Of a DNA stretch of 64,000 nt, positions 44,809 to 53,317 are shown one piece after another (positions within the stretch are counted from its first letter, which is position 1; every line of letters begins with the position of its first letter). The position numbers were made by a program, and so were the translations under genes. Source of the DNA: Palsa-506 sp963836355 (lineage in GTDB: Bacteria; Actinomycetota; Actinomycetes; Streptosporangiales; Streptosporangiaceae); NCBI GenBank assembly GCA_963836355.1, contig CAWIJO010000009.1:186001-250000 (forward strand), in the 5' to 3' direction. A model generated the notes under the pieces. The model was not told where the DNA came from and did no database searches. It saw nothing but the letters and a program-made list of their open reading frames with translations.

Positions 44809-46035
44809 TTACTCTGCCCTGAGCGACTGGCCCGGGTGTGATCGCACGGCCAGCAGCGCTGGGACCGCGGCGAGCACGTTGGCGGCGGCGAGCGCCGCGA
44901 TCGCCAGCGCCGCCAGCGGTAGCGGCTGGACTACCGGCACCGGCACCACGCCGAAGTTCGTGGCGAATATCCGCCATGCCGCCTTTCCCGCCGCGATGCC
45001 GACCGGCACACCGACCGCGATCCCGACCAGCGTCACCGCGGTGGCCTGCCAGCAGACCGTTACCGCCACCGCCCCGGCGGCACCCGCCGCGCCGATCAGG
45101 AGCGCGCGGAGCAGGTCAAGCAGCGCAAACTGGGAGGGCTGCAGGCCGAGTGCCGACAGCGCAGGCTGGTCGGCCCGCTCCGTGGCCGCCTGCCGGGCAA
45201 CCGCCTGCCCGATAACCGCCAGCGCGGCGAGCGCGGCCAGGCCTGCCAGCACATACCAGCCGATGACCTGCGGCCGGATGGAGCCCTGCACCTCGCCAGC
45301 GAGAGTATCCAGGTCGTCGGTGCCGACTACGCCCGGCAAGCGAAGCCGGCTCTTGAAGCCGGCCAGGCCGGCCTCCCCGCGCCGCAGCCGCAGGTAGGAG
45401 AGGTGCAGCAGCGCCGCGCGCCGATTTACCGCCGCGGCGAATGCTGTCGTCGCGTACAGGTCATAGCGCGGGCTGACCCCGATGGGGAATTCATTCTCGG
45501 CCGCGATAATGCCCACTACCCGCAGCGCCGGGCGCGGCATCGGCGACCGATCTGGCCGGCCCGTTGCCAGCTCCGACGGGCTGAGCAATGGCACCCGGAT
45601 CACCGAGCCGATGCGCACGCCGTTGTCCTGCGCGAGCGTGAAGGACGCCAGCACCTCGCCGGGATCAGTCTGGTGGGGCATCCGCCCGGAAAGGAGCGTC
45701 ACCAACTGCGGCAGCTTCCGCGGCGGCGCCACCGAGACCACGAAGTTGCTCTTGTCGATCCGCTTCCGGCAGGACGCGCAGCGAGGCTGGTCGGTGAACG
45801 GCGCGAGGACTGGTGTTGTTGACGCAACATCAGGCAGCCGGGCCAGTTGCGGCAGCGGGCGCAGGCTGTACACCACGATGTCGTAACCATGCCGGGCGAC
45901 GTAATCAGGGAACGCAGCCGCGGTCCGCCGCCCGGCCATCGCCGCGGACAGCGCGAACCCGCCAGCCACGGCGATGAGCAGGCTGAGCGCCAGCCACGAT
46001 TTCCAGTACTGCCGGAACCGCCCCCGGAGCACCAT
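44809..46035 (-). CDS. FtsX-type ABC transporter permease with an apparent internal deletion
   Basis: The protein has 408 residues from ATG 46035 (MVLRGRFRQYWKSWLALSLL). It has the N-terminal span, a MacB-like periplasmic domain (residues about 55-280), then the first FtsX span set (VIGWYVLAGLAALAALAVIG, ALGLQPSQFALLDLLRAL). It then jumps straight to the last part of a second FtsX domain (CWQATAVTLVGIAVGVPVGI, VVPVPVVQPLPLAALAIAAL) and ends RSHPGQSLRAE. Full actinobacterial members have about 800 residues with two complete FtsX domains. I infer an in-frame internal deletion; function is doubtful. No ATPase gene is adjacent. Confidence 0.78.
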   Translation of the reverse strand: MVLRGRFRQYWKSWLALSLLIAVAGGFALSAAMAGRRTAAAFPDYVARHGYDIVVYSLRPLPQLARLPDVASTTPVLAPFTDQPRCASCRKRIDKSNFVVSVAPPRKLPQLVTLLSGRMPHQTDPGEVLASFTLAQDNGVRIGSVIRVPLLSPSELATGRPDRSPMPRPALRVVGIIAAENEFPIGVSPRYDLYATTAFAAAVNRRAALLHLSYLRLRRGEAGLAGFKSRLRLPGVVGTDDLDTLAGEVQGSIRPQVIGWYVLAGLAALAALAVIGQAVARQAATERADQPALSALGLQPSQFALLDLLRALLIGAAGAAGAVAVTVCWQATAVTLVGIAVGVPVGIAAGKAAWRIFATNFGVVPVPVVQPLPLAALAIAALAAANVLAAVPALLAVRSHPGQSLRAE

Positions 46036-46222
46036 GACGACAGCCAGCAAGGCAGCCTCCCCCGTGCGGTTACCCCAGAGTCTGCCGCACCAGGACGCAG
46101 CGCCAAAGGTGGCAAGCCCACCGCGGGTCATCGTGCTACCGCCACCGGGCGCCCAGACGGACAATCCCAGGACTGCCGGGTGCCGTTCGGCTATCCCATG
46201 CCGCCGCCCCTGGCGGGTCGCC

Positions 46223-46609
46223 TCAGGTGGCTGCGTGCCGGTGCGCTGAGCTACCGCTTGGGCCGGCGATCTGGTCGATCATGTCGCTGATGCTGTCGTC
46301 GGTGAGCCGGTAGCGGATGATGCGGCCGCTGCGGAGCGCGGTTACCGTCCCGGCGGCGCGGAGCAGGCGGAGGGCCTGGGAAACGGTGGTCTCGTTCATG
46401 TCGGCGGCCACGGCAAGGTCAGTCACGCTGATCGGGCCTGCCTGGTGGATGCAGATGAGCAGGGTGAGCCGGCTCCGGTCCCCGAGAGTCCGGAACATGT
46501 CGGCCCATCCGGCGATGTCGCCGCAGGCATCAAGCCCGCTGAGCGCCTCGCAGACCCGCTCGCCGTCGAGCATGTGGCGGCTGCGGCGGTCGGCGGGGAC
46601 TACGTGCAT
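46223..46609 (-). CDS. ArsR/SmtB-family metalloregulator
   Basis: The protein has 128 residues from ATG 46609 (ATG 46573 is an alternative). It has a winged helix with RTLGDRSRLTLLICIHQAG, then DLAVAADMNETTVSQALRLL and GRIIRYRLTDDSISDMI. Potential metal ligands are Cys in RVCEALSGLDACG and His near the C-terminus (SAHRHAAT), fitting Ni/Co-sensing members. It is divergent from the cobalamin transporter operon, so control of that operon by cobalt or nickel is a reasonable inference. Confidence 0.88.
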   Translation of the reverse strand: MHVVPADRRSRHMLDGERVCEALSGLDACGDIAGWADMFRTLGDRSRLTLLICIHQAGPISVTDLAVAADMNETTVSQALRLLRAAGTVTALRSGRIIRYRLTDDSISDMIDQIAGPSGSSAHRHAAT

Positions 46610-46664
46610 GGTCAGATCATGGCAGAACCTCGCTTCGATAGGTATTTATCTGCTGAGGTTTGAC

Positions 46665-46802
46665 GACGGTGACCTGCCGTCGTTATGGTATGGCCACCCG
46701 GGCCGCCGGCCTGGGCGGTTCGGCTGCAGCGAAGCCGGTGAGATGCCGGCACTGTCCCGCAACGGTGATGCCCTCTTCCGGGGATGAGTCCGGACGCCTG
46801 CG
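46665..46802 (+). promoter_or_regulatory. Cobalamin riboswitch
   Basis: The stretch before the permease gene has the conserved cobalamin-riboswitch pieces in order: GAAGCCGGTGAGATGCCGGC, ACTGTCCCGCAACGGTGA, then GAGTCCGGACGCC. The B12-box-like GCCGGCACTG...GAGTCCGGACGCC spacing is right. The transcript would fold to sense adenosylcobalamin and shut off transport when the cofactor is plentiful. Confidence 0.92.
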
Positions 46803-46841
46803 CTGAGCTAGCGAATTCGGACCTCGGAGGAAGGTCGATTC

Positions 46842-48023
46842 GTGCGCGATCTCCGCGCAGTCAAGCGGCCCGCCTCCCGGCGGCGGGCCGGGAATGCCCC
46901 GTTCCCGACCCCTGCCTCGGCCCGGGCCCCGTCCACGTCTATGTCCCGGGCGGCGGCCGCCGCTGACGGTGACCGGCACCGTACTTCCGTGCCCGGTGGC
47001 CGGCTCCCGTTGTCAGTAGTCCTGCCCGGCTGCGCGCTGCTGCTCGCCGTCGTCATGACCGCGGCGGTCGGCAGCGGGCCGGTACCGCTGAGTCCCGCCT
47101 CCGTCTGGGATGTCGTGCTGAGCCACCTTGCTGGTCATCCGGCGCAGAGCGTCGCCGGGGAGATCGTCTGGGAAATCCGCCTGCCCCGGGTGCTCCTTGC
47201 GGCCCTGATCGGGGCTGCCCTGACCACAGCAGGCACCGTGGTCCAGGTCCTCGTGCGCAACGCGCTGGCCGATCCGTTCCTGCTCGGGATCTCATCCGGC
47301 GCCAGCGTGGGCGCCACCGCAGTGCTGCTGTTCGGGGCACTGGCCTCGCTGGGCTTGTGGGCGATCTCGGCGGGCAGCATCATCGGCGCGCTGGTGGCGA
47401 TGCTGAGCGTCTTCGCGGTCGCGCGCCAGCACGGGCGGCTCGCCCCGACGCAGCTGATCTTGTGCGGCGTGGTGATGGCCGCGTTCTATGAGGCGATCAC
47501 CAGCTTCCTGATCTTCCGGGGCAACCCGCAGGCAACCCAGTCGGTGCTGTTCTGGCTGCTCGGCTCGTTTGGCCTGGCCTCCTGGCCGCAGCTGCCGATC
47601 CCGGCGGTGGTGCTGCTGGCCGCGATGGCGTACCTGCTGGCGCAGGCCCGCTCGCTGAACGCACTGGCGATGGGACCGGAGGCCGCGCCGTCGCTGGGCG
47701 TTGACGTACGGCTGCTGCGCAGGAACCTGTTCATCGTCAGCTCGCTGATCGCCGGCGTGGCGGTCGCGGTCAGCGGCGTGATCGGGTTCGTCGGCCTGGT
47801 CGTCCCGCATATCGTCCGGCTGCTTGTCGGCTCGGATCACCGCCGGGCGCTGCCCGCCGGAGTGCTCATCGGGGCATCGTTCATGGTGCTGGCCGATTTG
47901 CTGGCCCGCACGATCGTGGCGCCGCAGGAGATGCCGATCGGCGTGATCACAGCATTCATCGGCGCGCCCACGCTGCTGTTCCTGATCCGCCGGCGACCCT
48001 ATCTGTACGGGGCCGCGGAATGA
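46842..48023 (+). CDS. Cobalamin ABC transporter permease (BtuC/FecCD family)
   Basis: The protein has 393 residues from GTG 46842, with GGAGG upstream. After a Pro/Ala-rich cytoplasmic N-terminus of about 50 residues come roughly ten membrane spans. Family motifs include EIRLPRVLLAALIGAALTTA, NALADPFLLGISSGASVGAT and VSGVIGFVGLVVPHIVRLLV, then the C-terminal QEMPIGVITAFIGAPTLLFL. Homodimers form the channel. The riboswitch upstream and the B12-binding proteins downstream identify the substrate as cobalamin or a corrinoid. Confidence 0.92.
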   Translation: MRDLRAVKRPASRRRAGNAPFPTPASARAPSTSMSRAAAAADGDRHRTSVPGGRLPLSVVLPGCALLLAVVMTAAVGSGPVPLSPASVWDVVLSHLAGHPAQSVAGEIVWEIRLPRVLLAALIGAALTTAGTVVQVLVRNALADPFLLGISSGASVGATAVLLFGALASLGLWAISAGSIIGALVAMLSVFAVARQHGRLAPTQLILCGVVMAAFYEAITSFLIFRGNPQATQSVLFWLLGSFGLASWPQLPIPAVVLLAAMAYLLAQARSLNALAMGPEAAPSLGVDVRLLRRNLFIVSSLIAGVAVAVSGVIGFVGLVVPHIVRLLVGSDHRRALPAGVLIGASFMVLADLLARTIVAPQEMPIGVITAFIGAPTLLFLIRRRPYLYGAAE

Positions 48024-48883
48024 GCCTCGAACTGCGCGGCCTGTCCGTGGAAATCGCCGGCCGGCGGATCGTGTCCGGCATCACGCTGCGCATCGCCGAC
48101 GGGCAGTTCGCCGGCCTGATCGGGCCGAACGGCAGCGGGAAATCCACGATTCTCAAGGCCATCTACCGGGTCCACCGCCCGGCCGCCGGCGCCGTGCTCG
48201 TCAACGGTACGGACCTGCACCAGATGCGGCCCAGGATGGCCGCGCGGCGGGTAGCCGTGGTGACCCAGGAAAACCTGGTGGACTTCGGCTTTACGGTCCG
48301 CGAGCTGGTACTGGTCGGCCGCACGCCGCACAAGGGGCCTTTCGACCGGGACAACGAGGACGACCAGGCGATCGCCGCAGATGCGATGGAGCGGACCGGC
48401 TGCGCGGATCTGGGCAGCCGCAGCTACCAGAGCCTGTCCGGCGGTGAGAAGCAGCGGGTGCTGGTCGCCCGCGCCCTCGCCCAGGGCGCGGACCACCTGA
48501 TCCTGGACGAGCCGACCAACCATCTCGACATCCGCTACCAGATCGCCATCCTGGAGCTGGTGGCCGGCCTCGGCGTCACCGTGCTCGCCGCACTGCACGA
48601 CCTCAATCTCGCCGCGCTGTTCTGCGACACCGTGCACGTGCTGGCCGGCGGGCAGCTGATCGCGGCGGAATCCCCGGCCGAAGTGATCACGCCCGAGATC
48701 GTCCACGCCGCTTACGGCGCCGACGTCCTCATCATCGGCCACCCCGACACCGGCACGCCCCAGCTGCTGCCGCGCCGCCTGGCCGAGGGCAGCCGGGCCG
48801 CGGGACGTCCTGCCGCCCGGATGCCGGGGCCTGGCCTGCACGGCCATGCCCCGGACGCTGAACGAAAGGCCCCCCATGCTTGA
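48020..48883 (+). CDS. Cobalamin ABC transporter ATP-binding protein (BtuD-like)
   Basis: The protein has 287 residues from ATG 48020, overlapping the permease stop by 4 bases. Walker A is GLIGPNGSGKSTILKAI, the Q loop is VVTQENLVDFGFTV, the signature motif is SLSGGEKQRVLVARALAQGA and Walker B is HLILDEPTNHLDI. It powers import through the permease. The His switch follows (LAALHDLNLAALF). Confidence 0.94.
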   Translation: MSLELRGLSVEIAGRRIVSGITLRIADGQFAGLIGPNGSGKSTILKAIYRVHRPAAGAVLVNGTDLHQMRPRMAARRVAVVTQENLVDFGFTVRELVLVGRTPHKGPFDRDNEDDQAIAADAMERTGCADLGSRSYQSLSGGEKQRVLVARALAQGADHLILDEPTNHLDIRYQIAILELVAGLGVTVLAALHDLNLAALFCDTVHVLAGGQLIAAESPAEVITPEIVHAAYGADVLIIGHPDTGTPQLLPRRLAEGSRAAGRPAARMPGPGLHGHAPDAERKAPHA

Positions 48884-49952
48884 CGCCAGCTCGCGCCGCC
48901 GCGACCGGCGCCGGAGCCCCCGTTATCCTGCTATTCCATTCTTTGCCTTGCTCCTGGCCAGCGCCGCCGCACTGGCCGGATGCGGCAGCAACGCGGGCAC
49001 CGCGACCGCCGGACAGCCGGCCGGGCCGGCCAGCGCCGCCTACCCGGTAACCGTGCGAAGCTGCGGCACGCCGGTCACCATCACGAGCGCGCCGAAGCGC
49101 GCTGTCTCCAACGACATCAACGCCACCGAGGACATGCTCGCGCTTGGCCTGCAATCCCAGATGGCCGGCGACTTCGGCGTCACCGGCGACGGGCCGGCCG
49201 GGCAGCCAGTGCCCGGCCAGTACCTGAGTGCGTTCCACCAGGTCCGGGACGTCTCACCGGATTACTTCACACTGGAGAACCTGGTAGAGCTGCACCCTGA
49301 CTTCCTGTTCGCCGGCTGGAACTACGGCCTGCAGGTCGGCACCAACCTGACGCCCGGCCACCTGGCGAAATTCGGCATCAAGACCCTGGTGCTGAACGAG
49401 TCATGCGTGCACGTTGAGTCCGGCGACAAGCCAGCTTCCATCAACGACACCTACCAGGACCTGGCCAGCCTCGGCGCGATCTTCAACGTGCGCAGCCGCG
49501 CCCGGCAGGTCATCGCGCAGATGAAGGCCCAGGTGGCAGCCACCCGCGCCAAGGTAGCCAGCCTCGAGCCGGTGTCCGTCTTCGTGTACGACAGCGGGCA
49601 ATCTGCGCCGTTTACCGCCCCCGGGCTCTCGATGCCCAATGCCCTGATCCAGCTTGGCGGCGGCACCAACATCTTCGCCAGCCTCAGCCAAAGCTGGACC
49701 TCGGTGTCCTGGGAGACAGTCGTCGCGCGCAAGCCGCAGTGCATCATCATCAACGACTACGGCACCCCGACCTGGCAGCAGAAGGAAAAATTCCTCAGCA
49801 CCGACCCGGTGACCCGCAAGCTGCCCGCCGTCCGCAATGGGTGCATCCTGCACCTCAGCTACGACCAGCTCACCCCCGGCCCGCGCAACGCGCAGGCAGT
49901 CACCGCCATCGCCCGCTGGCTCCATCCGCAGGCATTCGGGCAGTCCGGCTGA
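48876..49952 (+). CDS. Cobalamin ABC transporter substrate-binding lipoprotein (BtuF-like)
   Basis: The protein has 358 residues from ATG 48876, chosen for GAAAGG upstream and overlap with the ATPase gene by 8 bases. The signal sequence ends in a lipobox (ASAAALAGCGSN), so it is anchored by lipid. The periplasmic-binding fold of the FhuD/BtuF class follows (APKRAVSNDINATEDMLALG, HPDFLFAGWNYGLQ, SQSWTSVSWETVVARKPQCI). It captures the ligand for the BtuC permease. Confidence 0.92.
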   Translation: MLDASSRRRDRRRSPRYPAIPFFALLLASAAALAGCGSNAGTATAGQPAGPASAAYPVTVRSCGTPVTITSAPKRAVSNDINATEDMLALGLQSQMAGDFGVTGDGPAGQPVPGQYLSAFHQVRDVSPDYFTLENLVELHPDFLFAGWNYGLQVGTNLTPGHLAKFGIKTLVLNESCVHVESGDKPASINDTYQDLASLGAIFNVRSRARQVIAQMKAQVAATRAKVASLEPVSVFVYDSGQSAPFTAPGLSMPNALIQLGGGTNIFASLSQSWTSVSWETVVARKPQCIIINDYGTPTWQQKEKFLSTDPVTRKLPAVRNGCILHLSYDQLTPGPRNAQAVTAIARWLHPQAFGQSG

Positions 49953-50011
49953 GCAGCGCAGACGTTCTCGCCTGCAGGTCCGTGATATCGCGTGCTGGCG
50001 GCATCCGGAGA

Positions 50012-50905
50012 TCAGCCCGGCGGCGCGACCCGGTGCACGGAACCACGGTGCTCGGCGGGCGCGCCGTCCGGGTGCAGCATGGCGGCGATAGCCTCGACGC
50101 CGTCGACCAAGCGGGGTCCGGGCCGTACCACGATCCCGTCGGCGTCGATGGCCCAGACTGGCAGGCCGGGCACCGCCAGGACCGCGGACAGTGCCTGCTC
50201 GATCGCGCCTGGCAGGTGGTAGCCGCACGGCGCGACTAGGAGGAGCTCCGGTTCCGCAGCGGCGATGGCGGTCCAGCTTGTCGGGACCGCTAGCTCGCCG
50301 GGCCGGGCGGCGACCGGCTGGCCGCCCGCCGCGCTGACGAGGTCGGGTATCCAGTGCCCGGCGGTGAACGGCGGATCGACCCACTCGACTACCGCGACCC
50401 TCGGGCGACGGCGGCCGGCGATTCTCGCCGCGGTGCGGGCAAGCCGGGCCCGCAGCTCGCCGACCAGGCGCTCGGCCTGGCCGGGCACGCCCGCTCGCTG
50501 CCCGACCGTCAGAATCGAGTCCAGCACCTCATCGAGCGAGCGCGGGTCCAGCGAGAGCACATCAGCCTGGCACCCCAGGTAGCTCAGGGCATCTTCGACG
50601 TGCCCGGACGGCAGTGCGCACACCCGGCACAGGTCCTGGGTCAAGATCAGGTCAGGTTTCAGGTCCGCCAGGGCCCGGGCGTGCAGGGTATAAAGATCCG
50701 CGCCGGCCGCGGTCTGCGCGCGGACGTAGCTGTCGATCTCAGCAGGGGTCATCCCGCGGGTATCCCGGCCGCCCACCACGATGGCTTTCTCCGCGCGGGC
50801 GGCCGGGGGCTCGTCGCACTCGAAAGTGACGCCGACCAGGTCCTCGCCAAGGCCGAGCGCGTAGACAATCTCGGTTGCCGAGGGCAGCAGGGAGACCAGG
50901 CGCAC
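50012..50905 (-). CDS. Cobalamin-binding protein, BtuF-like, without signal peptide
   Basis: The protein has 297 residues from GTG 50905 (VRLVSLLPSATEIVYALGLG). It has a periplasmic-binding fold of the class III type: TFECDEPPAARAEKAIV, DLILTQDLCRVCALPSGHVE, VAVVEWVDPPFTAGHWIPDL. No signal peptide or lipobox is seen, so it may be cytosolic or exported otherwise. It is convergent with the substrate-binding gene of the transporter and likely belongs to the same cobalamin function. Confidence 0.87.
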   Translation of the reverse strand: MRLVSLLPSATEIVYALGLGEDLVGVTFECDEPPAARAEKAIVVGGRDTRGMTPAEIDSYVRAQTAAGADLYTLHARALADLKPDLILTQDLCRVCALPSGHVEDALSYLGCQADVLSLDPRSLDEVLDSILTVGQRAGVPGQAERLVGELRARLARTAARIAGRRRPRVAVVEWVDPPFTAGHWIPDLVSAAGGQPVAARPGELAVPTSWTAIAAAEPELLLVAPCGYHLPGAIEQALSAVLAVPGLPVWAIDADGIVVRPGPRLVDGVEAIAAMLHPDGAPAEHRGSVHRVAPPG

Positions 50906-51046
50906 GAGGCAAGCATAGGCACCGGCGTGCGCCGGCCCCGCCTGGTGCGAAACGTGCGGGGACTGCGTGCTGACACCGGCGGATGTCCGGCGCCGGCGGC
51001 AGCTGTTCTTCATCGGCGCCGACTGACAGGCCGGCCGCTTCAGCGG

Positions 51047-51087
51047 GTCCGGGTCCGGGTCCGGGTCCGGGTCCGGGTCCGGCGAGC
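51047..51087. repeat. Hexanucleotide array (GGGTCC)n, about seven copies
   Basis: The same hexamer as at 18431-18480. It lies exactly at the point where a truncated maleylpyruvate isomerase-like gene on the minus strand ends. Confidence 0.9.
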
Positions 51088-51314
51088 ATGCTATGCACGC
51101 GGCCGACAGTTATCCGCACGTGAAACAGTGGTCCCCGACCGTCCCCGACCGTCCACGGCGGGCACGGGCTGGGGCGGGGCGAAGCTGGCCTCATCAGCGC
51201 CCGAGATAGCCTGTGACAGGCGTTCGGCCTCCGCCCGGAACGCGTCGATGACCACGCCCGATGCCACCAGCTTGACCATACCCGCGGCCGGGGCCGCTCG
51301 ATGCCTGCTGCCGC
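51088..51314 (-). pseudogene. Mycothiol-dependent maleylpyruvate isomerase-type (TIGR03083/DinB-like) gene, 5' remnant
   Basis: One frame gives VVIDAFRAEAERLSQAISGA, then in another frame CPPWTVGDGRGPLFHVRITV, then GRVHSMLAG. These are the first helices and the CPPWTVGDLLFH-type motif of the family. A frame change separates them, and the rest of the gene is missing, replaced by the hexamer array. A different internal piece of the same family appears on the plus strand at about 53085-53317. Confidence 0.7.
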
Positions 51315-51411
51315 GCGTGCCGCCAGCATTTACCCGCTGCACGGATATGAGCGCACGTTCAGTCAGCCACGCTGCCATGCTGATCCGGTGCCGGCCGGCG
51401 GAACGCGCCAG

Positions 51412-52035
51412 TCAGGTCCGGCCACCGAGGCGGGCTGGCAGCTTCCCGGCCGCACGGGACGTGGCAGCCGGATCAGCCGGGCATTTGCGGATCGTGTCGC
51501 CGGGACGGACGGTTCCGGATACAACGATCCTTGCATTCAGGCCGCGCAGCCGCAGCTCGCGGCCGGCCCGGGAGTTAACGAACCGCCACGCGTCCTCGCC
51601 GAACCGGGCGGCGAACTTAGCGCAGCCCAGGTGCGGCTGGTCAGTAACCTCGATGACCGCCGAGCCCAGCGCGAGCCGGGTGCCGGGCGGCAGGTTAACG
51701 GGACTCAGGTCGAGATCGACATAGAGCTGGTCACCGGCCAGCATGCGCCGGCCGGGGTCCTGGGCGACGAGCAGGGCAGCACGGGAGTTCATCACGGTCA
51801 GCTGCATGTCTGGATGTGGCGATCCGTCGGCTGTGCGCTTGCTGCCTCGCACCGGCCAGGTATCGCCAGCGAGGCCGACATCCACATCGAGCGCGGCCTC
51901 GGCCAGCACCTCGCGCTCGTCGACGACGGGCCGGCGCACAACCAACTCGACCGTGCCGCCGTCTGACGGCGAATCCCGCACATCGCCCAGGCCGGCCTCC
52001 AGTTCGGCGGTGCTGAGCTGCTTCACCCTTGCCAT
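51412..52035 (-). CDS. MOSC-domain protein
   Basis: The protein has 207 residues from ATG 52035. It carries the MOSC core (MQLTVMNSRAALLVA, LYVDLDLSPVNLPPGTRLAL, EVTDQPHLGCAKFAARFGED) with the conserved Cys in GCAKF. C-terminal LNARIVVSGTVRPGDTIR is typical. MOSC domains bind molybdenum cofactor or carry sulfur; the substrate is not known. Confidence 0.92.
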   Translation of the reverse strand: MARVKQLSTAELEAGLGDVRDSPSDGGTVELVVRRPVVDEREVLAEAALDVDVGLAGDTWPVRGSKRTADGSPHPDMQLTVMNSRAALLVAQDPGRRMLAGDQLYVDLDLSPVNLPPGTRLALGSAVIEVTDQPHLGCAKFAARFGEDAWRFVNSRAGRELRLRGLNARIVVSGTVRPGDTIRKCPADPAATSRAAGKLPARLGGRT

Positions 52036-52233
52036 GATGTCGTCTCTAGAGTCCGGACACGACCCATTTTCGGGGTGACGAGTTCGAGGCCGGAGCCAGC
52101 GCGCTGGGCAGAGTCTCAGGTTTGCCGCCTGCGGCGGCCGGGCCGGCCGGGCTAACGCGAGCTCCCCGGAGTCCGCGTACTCAACCGCCCGCAGCTGCAG
52201 GCTGCCCTCGCCGGCCGGGCGTGGGTACCTGAT

Positions 52234-52689
52234 TCACCTGGCGGGGGCCGGGTCGCGACCTGCGGCGGCCAGCGGCAGCCGTTCACACGCCGGGCAGTAC
52301 CTGGTCTCCGGTATCTCGGCCAGCCTCGCCGTGGCGATAGCGGTGCCGCACTGCTCGCACCAGCCGAAACGCCCGGCCGCCAGCCGCGTCAGCGCGGCCT
52401 CGGTCTCAGCCAGCGCGAACCGCTCGGCGACAGCGCGGTGCAGGATCGTGCTCGCCCGCCGCCGAGCCGCCCGGCGTGCGCCCCGGCCGCGGGCGGCGTC
52501 CGCAGCGGCTTCCTCGGCATCGTGGTAGGCAACGGAGAACACGGTGACCCGCTCCAGCTGCTCCTTCCAGCGGAACCCGAGCAGCGCACGCCACCGGGGC
52601 AGCGCCGCCGGGTGCAGGTGCCGCGCCTCGGCCGCCAGGCTGCGCCGTGCTGCGGCGGGCGGTGGGAAGATAGCTAGATCGGCCGTCAT
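52234..52689 (-). CDS. DksA/TraR-family zinc-finger protein
   Basis: The protein has 151 residues from ATG 52689, with GGGAAAGG upstream. A helical N-terminus leads to ERVTVFSVAYHDAEEAAADA and a C-terminal C4 zinc finger FGWCEQCGTAIATARLAEIP, then YCPACERLPL. DksA-like proteins bind RNA polymerase through its secondary channel. The zinc ligands are complete, so it is likely a transcription modulator. Confidence 0.85.
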   Translation of the reverse strand: MTADLAIFPPPAAARRSLAAEARHLHPAALPRWRALLGFRWKEQLERVTVFSVAYHDAEEAAADAARGRGARRAARRRASTILHRAVAERFALAETEAALTRLAAGRFGWCEQCGTAIATARLAEIPETRYCPACERLPLAAAGRDPAPAR

Positions 52690-53084
52690 CAGCGTTCCTT
52701 TCCCTCTTTTGTGCGCACGCCTCCGGTCGCGCGCGCCGGCTGCAAGGTCCAGCAGATCGCTGTTTCCTGAATGCCAGCTGAAGCCGACGCTGGCAGGCTG
52801 CTGTGAATGCCGCTGTGACACCGAGCCGACCGAAACGGACTCCCCGGACGCTGACGCCGTGACTCGGCGCCAAGCATGTTCTTAGTTGGCAGGGTTGCCG
52901 TATTCGGCGTGGTGCGCTGGCGCCAGCCGAAGCTCCCGGTCGAGTGCCTCCCCGGTAGGCGACGCAGCCTCGCAGGAACTGAGGCCAGGGAGGAACGGCG
53001 ACTGCCGGGTCAATCTGCTCGGGGAGCAGGCCCCAGAGTTCTGGATGATGCCAGCACAGGTCGTGGCCGCTGCTGTCGCTTCAG
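52690..53084. other. Gap with no supported gene
   Basis: The start of this region holds the upstream sequence of the DksA-like gene. No coding frame is supported up to the remnant at about 53085. Confidence 0.4.
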
Positions 53085-53317
53085 ATTCAATGTCTTCGCC
53101 CGAACGGGGTGCCAGGCGGCTGGCTGCCATCGGCCCGGATGAGCTGGCTCGCCGCCTGCTGGCCCGGGCCTCAACCACCCAACCACCCGCCTGCTCCCGT
53201 GCTGGCCATGTGGGCGAGATCGTCGTGCATGGCGAGGACATCCGCCGCCCCCTCGGCCAGGAGCACCAGTCACCAGAGGCCGCCCTGGTGGCACTCCCCG
53301 CGGCTAAGCTTTGCCGG
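53085..53317 (+). pseudogene. Maleylpyruvate isomerase-type gene, internal fragment
   Basis: The frame reads RRLAAIGPDELARRLLARAS, then GHVGEIVVHGEDIRRPLG, matching the middle of the TIGR03083/86 family, where the His ligand of the DinB-like fold occurs. The start and end of the gene are absent. The same frame continues into the next gene without a stop. Confidence 0.55.

Noticed and set aside
50012..50905. Iron-siderophore binding protein
   Set aside because: The CRVCALPSG motif and nearby cobalamin operon with riboswitch fit a cobalamin-binding protein better.
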